Source: Nitrospinota bacterium (GTDB lineage Bacteria; Nitrospinota_A; UBA7883; JACRLM01). Taken from it: DNA of 36,374 nucleotides. Of this stretch, positions 25,847-32,004 are shown piece after piece. Position numbers and translations under genes: made by a program. The stretch's first letter is position 1. Each line of letters opens with the position of its first letter. The notes beneath the pieces were generated by a model. That model did not search any database, was not told the origin of the DNA, and worked only from the letters and a program-made list of their open reading frames with translations. The stretch covers positions 1 to 36,374 of the forward strand of contig JACRLM010000038.1 in assembly GCA_016235255.1 (NCBI GenBank), in the 5' to 3' direction.

Positions 25847-26065
25847 ATGAAAAAGAAGAGCAAGATAGACATGATCGGGCCGGCGGCCACTGATGTCAGC
25901 GAGATATTTGAAATGCTGGACTTGACGGATAGAGTTAAGGCGCTCATCGGATACAAATCTGTATCTGGTTCAAGGTCCGGCCGTAAAAGCAAATCAGTTT
26001 CCGGATCAAGGTCCGGCCCTAAAACCGCATCACTCTCCCGGCATGGTTCCGGGAGATATTCTTGA
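25847..26065 (+). CDS. Small basic protein with 12-residue tandem repeat
   Basis: The 72-residue ORF starts at ATG 25847, with AAGGA just upstream. A compact N-terminus ('DMIGPAATDVSEIFEMLDLTDRVKALIGYK') is followed by two copies of a 12-residue repeat around 'SVSGSRSG(R/P)K', encoded by 36-bp DNA repeats at 25955-26026. The Ser/Arg/Gly/Lys tail would be disordered and could bind nucleic acid. A frameshift near the repeat is possible because another frame (26043-26156) looks coding. It is the first of a group that ends with surE. Confidence 0.5.
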   Translation: MKKKSKIDMIGPAATDVSEIFEMLDLTDRVKALIGYKSVSGSRSGRKSKSVSGSRSGPKTASLSRHGSGRYS

Positions 26066-26156
26066 TCCGATCATCTTCTATGCCAGGTTCTCTGAAGACG
26101 TTACCTTTTCACCAAAAAAAGTATTTTCTTTGGTAGAGCCCAAATGGATGATTTGA
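26043..26156 (+). CDS. Short overlapping ORF, possibly a frameshifted continuation
   Basis: From ATG 26043 the frame reads 'MVPGDILDPIIFYARFSEDV', then 'TFSPKKVFSLVEPKWMI', 37 residues. It overlaps both the preceding ORF and the next gene's start (26144). The composition looks protein-like rather than random. It may be a tiny separate gene, or the true C-terminus of the 25847 gene displaced by a frame change at the 36-bp repeats. Confidence 0.35.
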   Translation: MVPGDILDPIIFYARFSEDVTFSPKKVFSLVEPKWMI

Positions 26157-26779
26157 CTCCGGACGGTCGCAAAGTATTCCTGAATGTCCCGTTTGATAAA
26201 CAATACAGGCCGTTGCTCCACGCCATGATTTGTTCCGTTGTCTGCATGGGACGCATTCCCGTTTGCGCGTTAAAGATATCGGAAAGCGCGACTTTTCAGA
26301 TGGAAAAGGTGATGGCCCTTATCCGTGAGTGCAGATGCTCGATAAATGATCTGTCCAGGATGGGGAGCAAAAATAAGCTGCCCAGAATGAACATGCCCTT
26401 TGAAATGGGGATAGCTTATGCTTTAAAACAATTATCCCGGCAAAAGGAAAATTACCAGATTTTCATATTTGAGAGCAAGGTTCATAGAATTGATAGAACC
26501 CTTTCGGATATCTCGGGGCAAAAACCAAAAATCCATGAGAATAATCCGAAACTTGTAATAAGAAACATTGTAATGTGGCTTAAATTGGCTGTTAACCCTT
26601 ATCCACACCCGGAGCCGTCGCAGATATTCACGGTTTATGAAAGATTCAGATCAAAACTTCCTGCATTGGTGAAAAAGTGGTATGGAGAGCCGGCATTTGA
26701 TGAAATGGTTGCTATAGCGGCTGACTTGGCCGCCAAACAGGCAATTTTGCCAGACCTGTATGGTAGATTGGGATCATGA
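26144..26779 (+). CDS. Conserved unknown protein with 'PFD' and 'NMPFE' motifs
   Basis: The 211-residue protein begins with a 'KVFLNVPFDKQYRPLLHAM' strand-turn-helix and later has 'CRCSINDLSRMG' and 'PRMNMPFEMGIAYAL'. I recall these motifs in a widespread uncharacterised family, often written F-N-PFD-Y, S-I-(H/N)-DLSR and (R)-NMPFE-G. The layout suggests a Rossmann-like fold resembling nucleoside deoxyribosyltransferase or TIR domains, with the second motif's Glu a possible catalytic residue. That is inference. Base composition is AT-richer than its neighbours, consistent with transfer. Its stop overlaps the surE start (ATGA). Confidence 0.65.
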   Translation: MDDLTPDGRKVFLNVPFDKQYRPLLHAMICSVVCMGRIPVCALKISESATFQMEKVMALIRECRCSINDLSRMGSKNKLPRMNMPFEMGIAYALKQLSRQKENYQIFIFESKVHRIDRTLSDISGQKPKIHENNPKLVIRNIVMWLKLAVNPYPHPEPSQIFTVYERFRSKLPALVKKWYGEPAFDEMVAIAADLAAKQAILPDLYGRLGS

Positions 26780-27528
26780 AAATACTTCTCACCAACGACG
26801 ACGGGATAAACGCAAAAGGGATCGAGGCCATGTGCCAGGCCCTTCGCGGGATTGGCGATGTCACCGTGGTGGCGCCGGAAACGGAGATGTCCGCCGTGGG
26901 GCACGCCATCACGCTCACAGACCCCCTGCGTGTGCGCCGCGTGATGCGTAACGGGCAATTTTTCGGCTCCGCCATCAACGGCACCCCGGCCGACTGCGTG
27001 AAGATCGCCGTGCGCGCACTGCTGGACACAAAGCCGGACATAGTCGTCTCCGGCATCAACCAGGGGCAGAACGTGGCCACTAACGTCATATATTCGGGCA
27101 CAGTGTCCGCCGCGACGGAGGGGATGATACTGGGGATACCGGCCGTGGCGGTGTCGCTGGCGTCTTTCACGTCGCGGGACTTTTCGGCGGCGGCGGAATA
27201 CGGGGTGAAGGTGGTGAAAAAAGTGGTGGAAAAGGGGCTGCCGGCCGACACTCTTTTGAACGTCAACGTTCCCGCCTTGCCGCCGGGCGATATCAAGGGT
27301 GTAAAGGTGTGCCGGATGGGGATGAGCAGGTTCGTGGAGGCGTTCGAGCGGCGGGTGGACCCGAGGCAGAACGATTATTACTGGCAGGGGGGCGCCATGT
27401 CCACAAGCCCGGAGGACGCCGGGGCGGACATATCATTGCTCGACGCCGGGTATGTTACCGTAACGCCGATCCACTTCGATTTGACGAAGTACGATTTTAT
27501 GGATGAGCTTGGCGGGTGGAAGGTGTAA
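26776..27528 (+). CDS. surE: 5'/3'-nucleotidase SurE
   Basis: SurE is a metal-dependent phosphatase of nucleoside monophosphates linked to survival under stress. The 250-residue protein begins 'MKILLTNDDGINAKGI', with metal ligands Asp8 and Asp9, Ser39 in 'ETEMSAVGHAITL' and Asn95 in 'SGINQGQN', all at canonical positions. It is usually found with pcm or nlpD-type genes. Here the upstream partner is the accessory 'NMPFE' gene, and the 4-base ATGA overlap implies coupled translation. Confidence 0.96.
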   Translation: MKILLTNDDGINAKGIEAMCQALRGIGDVTVVAPETEMSAVGHAITLTDPLRVRRVMRNGQFFGSAINGTPADCVKIAVRALLDTKPDIVVSGINQGQNVATNVIYSGTVSAATEGMILGIPAVAVSLASFTSRDFSAAAEYGVKVVKKVVEKGLPADTLLNVNVPALPPGDIKGVKVCRMGMSRFVEAFERRVDPRQNDYYWQGGAMSTSPEDAGADISLLDAGYVTVTPIHFDLTKYDFMDELGGWKV

Positions 27529-27569
27529 TATTAATCAGAAATGGAAAAGTCGAATCCGGGAAAATGGCT

Positions 27570-28034
27570 ATGAAGCGCGCTTCTTTAAATCGAGCCGATC
27601 AAGAATTAGAATTAAACGCCGATTTTGCCGGTAGAATTGCTAAAATTGTTGCGGCGACAGTCAAATTCCTCTTTAACGCCAGATTAATTAAAATTGTTGT
27701 GGCGATGGGCTTATTAAGCTTAACGATAAATTCCGGAGCGTTTTTTCTGCTTAAGGGCACGCATTCGTTCGTAGTGTGGTATCCAGTTATATCAACCATC
27801 TCAACTCTTTCGGTATTATTTGCCGGGGGTTATATTTTGTATCGTGGCGAACTTCCCATGAAAATAGATGAAAGTCTGTCCCAAGGTGAATATGATTATT
27901 CGGCCCGTCCAATCTGGGAAGAGGTGGAGGATATAGGCAAATCTATTCCGCTTGAAGAGTGGAAGAAGTTGCCGGACGATATGTCCATAAATCTTGATCA
28001 TTATCTGTACGGCGCCCCGAAAAAAGATGCATGA
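27570..28034 (+). CDS. Predicted membrane-anchored antitoxin for PIN toxin
   Basis: The 154-residue protein has two hydrophobic segments (about 40-61 and 70-90). Its C-terminal module ('ARPIWEEVEDIGKSIP', 'LEEWKKLPDDMSINLDHYLYG', then APKK) resembles the short antitoxins that precede PIN toxins. ATG 27570 has GGGA about eight bases upstream; a GTG at 27516 and an ATG at 27564 are alternatives. An internal ATG at 27858 would give just the antitoxin module of 58 residues, without a visible ribosome site. The stop overlaps the toxin start as ATGA. AT-rich composition suggests acquisition. Confidence 0.65.
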   Translation: MKRASLNRADQELELNADFAGRIAKIVAATVKFLFNARLIKIVVAMGLLSLTINSGAFFLLKGTHSFVVWYPVISTISTLSVLFAGGYILYRGELPMKIDESLSQGEYDYSARPIWEEVEDIGKSIPLEEWKKLPDDMSINLDHYLYGAPKKDA

Positions 28035-28444
28035 GACGCGTCTTTGCGGATACCTGTTTTCGGATAGCCATTCTTGACGAGAATGATCGGTTGCATGAAG
28101 CCGCCCATGAGGCGTCAAAATTATTGAAAAACGCCGTTATTTTCACAAGCGAACTGGTTTTGGTTGAACTTGCCAATCATTTCGCCTCCAAAGGCGCCAT
28201 GTTCAGAATGGCGGTGGTCAGAGTAATAGAGCGAATACAAAATAGCCCCAATAGCAGGGTTGTCTATCAAACAAAATCGCTTTTCACTGGAGCGGTGGAG
28301 CTGTATCGTTCAAGAAACGACAAGGGCTGGAGTCTGGCGGATTGTTCTTCGATGGAAATTATGAAAGATTACGGTATTACGGAATGTTTGTCGCATGATA
28401 GTCATTTCGAACAGGCTGGCTTTACAGCTTTGCTGCGGAAATAA
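28031..28444 (+). CDS. PIN-domain ribonuclease toxin
   Basis: The 137-residue PIN protein has the four acidic residues in order: Asp7 in 'VFADTCFRIAI', Glu46 in 'LVLVELANHF', Asp104 in 'GWSLADCSSMEIM' and Asp123 in 'ECLSHDSHFEQAGF'. The 'SLADC' and 'D.HF.QAGF' motifs place it in the VapC-like group with a 'D.HF' ending. It differs from the VapC at 13081 in sequence and in antitoxin type. Its start overlaps the membrane antitoxin gene by four bases. Confidence 0.88.
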   Translation: MRRVFADTCFRIAILDENDRLHEAAHEASKLLKNAVIFTSELVLVELANHFASKGAMFRMAVVRVIERIQNSPNSRVVYQTKSLFTGAVELYRSRNDKGWSLADCSSMEIMKDYGITECLSHDSHFEQAGFTALLRK

Positions 28445-28473
28445 CATCACCGCTGATTAGTGAAGAGTTTAAA

Positions 28474-29736
28474 GTGAAGTTCACCGTAAAACCATCCGCC
28501 ATGCGCGGGCAGGCGCTCATCCCCGCGTCCAAATCGCACACCATCCGGGCGCTGTTCTTCGCGGCGCTGGCGGACGGGGTGTCCACAATCAAAAACCCGT
28601 TGGACTCGGCGGACGGGCGCTCGGCCTTCACCGCAGTGAAGGCGATGGGGGCGAAAACGCAAATACTCCCCGGCGCCTGGCGGGTGACCGGTTTTGGCGG
28701 AAAACCAATAGTCCCGGACGGACCTGTGGACGTTGGCAACTCCGGCACCACGGCCCGGTTTGCGCTCTCCATGGCGTCGCTTTGCGATAAACCTGTCACC
28801 ATCACCGGCGACGAGCAGACCCGTTCCCGCCCCATGTGGCCGTTGCTGGACGCGCTGAAAAACCTGGGAGCCAAGACTGAAGGAACAAACGGGAAACTCC
28901 CCGCCACTGTCTGCGGCCCCCTTTTGGGGGGCTCAACGAAGGTGGACGGGACCAGTTCGCAATACCTTTCCAGCCTGCTCATCCACACACCGCTGGCGGT
29001 GAACGGCAGCGTCATCATACTGGACAGCCTGAACGAAAAACCGTACGCGGAGATGACCCTGCGCTGGCTGGAAAGGTTCGGGATCGAATACAAGCGGGAT
29101 GGATACAACAGGTTCGAGATAAAAGGGGGCCAGCGCTACAAGGCGTTTGACGATCAGATTCCGGGGGATTTTTCCTCCGCCACGTTCTTCGCCTGCATCG
29201 GCGCCATTCCCGGCAACGAAATAACTTTGCTGGGGCTGGATTTCAACGATTCGCAGGGGGACAAGGCCGCATTCGATTACCTGAAGGCCATGGGCGCTTC
29301 CGTCACGATGGGGGAAGGGAGTGTGACCGTCCGGGGGGGCAAACTGAAAGGCGCCAATCTGGATTTGAACGCCACGCCGGACGCGTTGCCGGCCATGGCG
29401 GCCCTTGCCGCGCTGGCGGAAGGGACCACCACGCTTGGCAACGTGCCGCAGGCGAGGATAAAGGAGACCGACCGCATAGCGGTGATGGCCACGGAGCTCG
29501 GCAAGATGGGGATAAGGTGCGATCAGACCCCGGATTCGCTTATAATCCACGGAGGCAGGCCCAAAGGGGCCGTTGTGACAAGCCACGGGGACCATCGTGT
29601 CGTGATGAGCCTTGCGCTTCTCGCTTCAGCTTCCGAGGGGGAGACGGTGATCGAAAGGGCAGAGGCGGTGGAAGTGACGTTCCCGGATTTCGCGGAGCTT
29701 TTCGGGCAATGCGGAGGTATGATTAATACTATCTGA
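28474..29736 (+). CDS. aroA: 3-phosphoshikimate 1-carboxyvinyltransferase (EPSP synthase)
   Basis: AroA transfers enolpyruvate from PEP to shikimate 3-phosphate. The 420-residue protein carries 'PASKSHTIRALFFAALADG', 'VGNSGTTARF' in the PEP site, 'DEQTRSRPMWPLLDAL', 'SSQYLSSLL', 'RIKETDRIAVMATEL' and 'HGDHRVVMSLALLA', all in family order. The GTG at 28474 has GAAGAG six bases upstream. Composition returns to GC-rich here. R2 begins exactly at its stop codon. Confidence 0.96.
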   Translation: MKFTVKPSAMRGQALIPASKSHTIRALFFAALADGVSTIKNPLDSADGRSAFTAVKAMGAKTQILPGAWRVTGFGGKPIVPDGPVDVGNSGTTARFALSMASLCDKPVTITGDEQTRSRPMWPLLDALKNLGAKTEGTNGKLPATVCGPLLGGSTKVDGTSSQYLSSLLIHTPLAVNGSVIILDSLNEKPYAEMTLRWLERFGIEYKRDGYNRFEIKGGQRYKAFDDQIPGDFSSATFFACIGAIPGNEITLLGLDFNDSQGDKAAFDYLKAMGASVTMGEGSVTVRGGKLKGANLDLNATPDALPAMAALAALAEGTTTLGNVPQARIKETDRIAVMATELGKMGIRCDQTPDSLIIHGGRPKGAVVTSHGDHRVVMSLALLASASEGETVIERAEAVEVTFPDFAELFGQCGGMINTI

Positions 29737-29838
29737 CCACAGAGACACACAGGGCGCTCATGTTGTCATGCTCAACGCAGTGAAGCGTCTCTTGTCCACT
29801 AATTGAGCGGGATTCTTCGGCTTCGCCTCGGCATGACA
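29736..29838. repeat. R2 fragment and MITE-like repeat R4
   Basis: ACCACAGAGACACACAG at 29736-29752 is an R2 half in reverse orientation. At 29764-29838 a 75-bp unit starts TGTCATGCTCAACGCAGTG and ends CTTCGCCTCGGCATGACA, giving terminal inverted repeats TGTCATGC/GCATGACA. R4 resembles widely dispersed 'TGTCATGCTGAG' intergenic elements and shares TGTCA termini with R3. Confidence 0.65.
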
Positions 29839-29865
29839 TGACGTGGTTGGCTCTAAATTTGGTTG

Positions 29866-30063
29866 ATGATGGAAAACTTCAAACTGTTTCTGATGGTGGT
29901 CGGGATGGTGATGATCGTGGAGGGGGTCCCTTACTTCATCGCCCCCGAACAGGTGAAAAAAGTTGCCGGGGCCATAACAAAGGCCAACCGCCGGTTCCTG
30001 CGGCTCGTCGGGTTCGCCCTTATGATGATGGGGCTTTCGATGGTCGCTTTCGGGAGGTTTTAG
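29866..30063 (+). CDS. DUF2065 (YjeT-like) small membrane protein
   Basis: The 65-residue protein consists of two hydrophobic helices joined by a polar loop: 'KLFLMVVGMVMIVEGVPYFI', 'APEQVKKVAGAI' and 'LRLVGFALMMMGLSMVAF'. This is the DUF2065 pattern, including the 'EG.P.F..P' motif. Function is unknown across the family, although it is often near hflK/hflC or ftsH-type genes. The start could be 29863 (TTG), 29866 or 29869; no ribosome site decides. It ends six bases before the hydrolase gene. Confidence 0.8.
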   Translation: MMENFKLFLMVVGMVMIVEGVPYFIAPEQVKKVAGAITKANRRFLRLVGFALMMMGLSMVAFGRF

Positions 30064-30069
30064 AGGGCG

Positions 30070-30939
30070 ATGGCTGTCCTGTTATGGGTATTTTTGGCGG
30101 TCCTGGCGGGAGCCGCGCTGTTCCAGGCGTTCCTTTACGCCGTCAGGTGGTATGAGACGTACGACCCGGCCACAGACGGCCACAGGTCGTGGCTCTCCGC
30201 GTTGTCGGAAAACGGATTCAAGCCGGTTGGCGCCTATATGGCGGAACTGGTGTATTCGGCGGTGTACGCGGCGTCGGCTCTGGTATGGCTTTTCGTTTGG
30301 CTGTTAAAGAGGGACCGCGCCGTTTTCGATCCGTCAAAGCTCACGCCTGGCAGGCCGTCGGTGGTGCTCATCCATGGAATCTTCGGCTGGCCGGGGCTGT
30401 TCTGGCTTTTCCGCCGCCGCCTTGCCGCCAGGTCCATCGTAAACGTGGTGACGTTCACATACAAAAACAGTTCGCTGCCTTTGAGCGACTACCGGGTGGG
30501 GCTGCGCGACCTTGTGATGCGGATAAAGGCGGTGACCGGATCGGCGGAAGTTGCGCTCGCCGGCCACAGTTTCGGCGGAATGATCGCCTTCGACTACGCC
30601 ATGGAATATGGAAACGAAGGGGAGGTGCGGGGCGTGGCCGCCATGGGAACTCCGTTCGGCGGATCGAAACTGGCGGCGCTGGGATTGACCCCGCTGGCCC
30701 GCTCGTTGCACCCGTCAAATCCCTTTTTCGGGCTTGTGAAAACGCTAAAGCCCAAAGCGCCTTTTCTTAATGTGTATTCGGTGTATGACCAGTTTGTCAT
30801 CCCGTGGCAAAGCGGGGCGCATCCTTTGGCGGATGAGAGCGTGGTGGTGGCCGCCCACGGCCATTCAGGATTTTATTTCGACTACCAGGTGATCAAGACC
30901 GTGGCCGAATGGGTGGAGACGAAGGTGGGCCAGAAGTAG
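30070..30939 (+). CDS. Membrane-anchored alpha/beta hydrolase (lipase-like)
   Basis: The 289-residue protein has an N-terminal hydrophobic helix (about 3-25) and a second one (about 62-80). The fold follows: the oxyanion 'LIHGIFGWPG' at about 100-109, the nucleophile elbow G165-H-S167-F-G-G, Asp240 in 'YSVYDQFVIP' and His265 in 'HGHSGF', forming a complete Ser-Asp-His triad. It resembles triacylglycerol lipase or PGAP1-like esterases acting at the membrane. Its stop codon lies within palindromic repeat R5. Confidence 0.85.
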   Translation: MAVLLWVFLAVLAGAALFQAFLYAVRWYETYDPATDGHRSWLSALSENGFKPVGAYMAELVYSAVYAASALVWLFVWLLKRDRAVFDPSKLTPGRPSVVLIHGIFGWPGLFWLFRRRLAARSIVNVVTFTYKNSSLPLSDYRVGLRDLVMRIKAVTGSAEVALAGHSFGGMIAFDYAMEYGNEGEVRGVAAMGTPFGGSKLAALGLTPLARSLHPSNPFFGLVKTLKPKAPFLNVYSVYDQFVIPWQSGAHPLADESVVVAAHGHSGFYFDYQVIKTVAEWVETKVGQK

Positions 30940-30983
30940 CGCCACCGTCCCCGTGGCAATTGGCGGCGGGACGCCGGCGCTAC
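30936..30983. repeat. 48-bp palindromic repeat R5 supplying two stop codons
   Basis: Ends GTAGCGCC (30936-30943) and GGCGCTAC (30976-30983) are exact inverses. TAG at 30937-30939 is the hydrolase stop and the reverse TAG at 30982-30980 is the tatA stop, so the hairpin exactly fills the convergent gap. The sequence is nearly identical, in reverse, to 18404-18451. It probably also terminates transcription in both directions. Confidence 0.8.
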
Positions 30984-31285
30984 GATTTGATTTCCGGCCC
31001 CGGCGCTTCGGATGATTCGGCTTTCTTCTCCGGTTCCGGCTCCGGCGCAAAAGTCTTTTCGATGGCGTCCAGCGCGGCTTTGCCGGGCTCGCGGACTATG
31101 CGCGCCTCATGCTCGAATTCCGACGTGATGTCGTTTATGCTGCTTTTGACCTCACGCAAAGAGCGCGAGAACTCCGCGTAGGCCTTGCCCAGCGCGCGGG
31201 CGATCTCCGGCAGCTTTGCCGGGCCGATAACTATCAACGCCACCACCAGGATGACCAGAAGCTCCGGGACCCCTATGCCGAACAT
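30980..31285 (-). CDS. Sec-independent translocase subunit TatA/TatB
   Basis: The 101-residue protein begins 'MFGIGVPELLVILVVALIVIGPAKLPEIARALGKAYAEF', given in pieces: transmembrane 'ELLVILVVALIVIGP' with Glu8, then amphipathic 'KLPEIARALGKAYAEF'. An acidic, Pro/Glu-rich tail follows. It works with TatC to export folded proteins. The 'IGVPELLVIL' start and the length fit TatB-like or long TatA; the two cannot be separated here, and no tatC is in view. A GGAGGGAG site precedes the ATG. It is the second gene after the secreted protein at 31828. Confidence 0.92.
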   Translation of the reverse strand: MFGIGVPELLVILVVALIVIGPAKLPEIARALGKAYAEFSRSLREVKSSINDITSEFEHEARIVREPGKAALDAIEKTFAPEPEPEKKAESSEAPGPEIKS

Positions 31286-31327
31286 GGATATGCCACTCCC
31301 TCCACAAAGCCGGTGAGCGCCGCCAAC

Positions 31328-31828
31328 TTATCTCGCCAACTCGTATTTCACCGAGCCGTCCTGGTTGCTCAAAGTGATGTCGTCAATGGCGATGGCTAGC
31401 TCCCGGGGATCCGTTGCGATCTTGGCCGGCTGGTTGACGCTTTTGAACTCTATTGTGTTCTTGCCGGCCTTCAAGGTCAACGGAAGCGTCTCAAAGGGCT
31501 TTTGCTCGTACTTGTCCCCGGTGACGTCCCAGGTCTTCACCAAGGCTCCGTTGAGCGAAACCTCCACCTTGTTCGGCCGCTCGATGGCGCCGACCCCGCC
31601 GTTCATCTGCAGCACGATCTCCTTGTCCATCTCCACGATCAACTGCCCTTTTTCCCTGGTCCACACCCACCAGTTCTTCCCGTCGGCGCTCCTTTCCAGG
31701 TCATACCAGCCGGAGCCGATGACGATGTTGTTGGGCTGTTTCTCAGAGTTGAAGCAAGCGGAACCGGAAACGGCCACAAGGGCGGCCAAGACAAAAAAAC
31801 CATAGCTGCGGAACAGTTTAAGGGCCAT
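31328..31828 (-). CDS. Secreted beta-rich protein, possible lipoprotein
   Basis: The 166-residue protein has a signal sequence ('LFRSYGFFVLAALVAVSGSAC'-type, with hydrophobic core FFVLAALVAV) ending in Ala-Cys. The lipobox is imperfect because Gly, not Leu, is at -3. The mature part has 'GWYDLERSADGKNWWVWT', 'IERPNKVEVSLNGALV' and 'LTLKAGKNTIEF', a beta-sandwich pattern found in extracytoplasmic proteins linked to polysaccharide metabolism. AGGTG six bases upstream favours ATG 31828 over GTG 31837. Confidence 0.65.
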   Translation of the reverse strand: MALKLFRSYGFFVLAALVAVSGSACFNSEKQPNNIVIGSGWYDLERSADGKNWWVWTREKGQLIVEMDKEIVLQMNGGVGAIERPNKVEVSLNGALVKTWDVTGDKYEQKPFETLPLTLKAGKNTIEFKSVNQPAKIATDPRELAIAIDDITLSNQDGSVKYELAR

Positions 31829-31837
31829 TTTTAACAC

Positions 31838-32004
31838 CTGTGAGTGATATTGATATCTTTAGAAACTATATAAAAAAAAAAGGGCAATATCAAACCAATT
31901 AATTAATGCTACAATCATATCTGCCTTTGGACACAAAGCGCCAATACGATGTATTTTCCGGTGTTCTCCAACGCTTAATGTAACATTTGTTTGCAAAGCT
32001 GATT
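31838..32004 (+). other. AT-rich divergent gap upstream of cheA-like gene
   Basis: The 167-base gap between the leftward secreted-protein gene and the rightward CheA gene is markedly AT-rich, including a run of ten A residues near 31872-31881. A TACAAT at 31910-31915 could be a -10 element for cheA, but no -35 box is visible at the expected distance. I see no sigma-54 or flagellar-type promoter. Confidence 0.35.
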
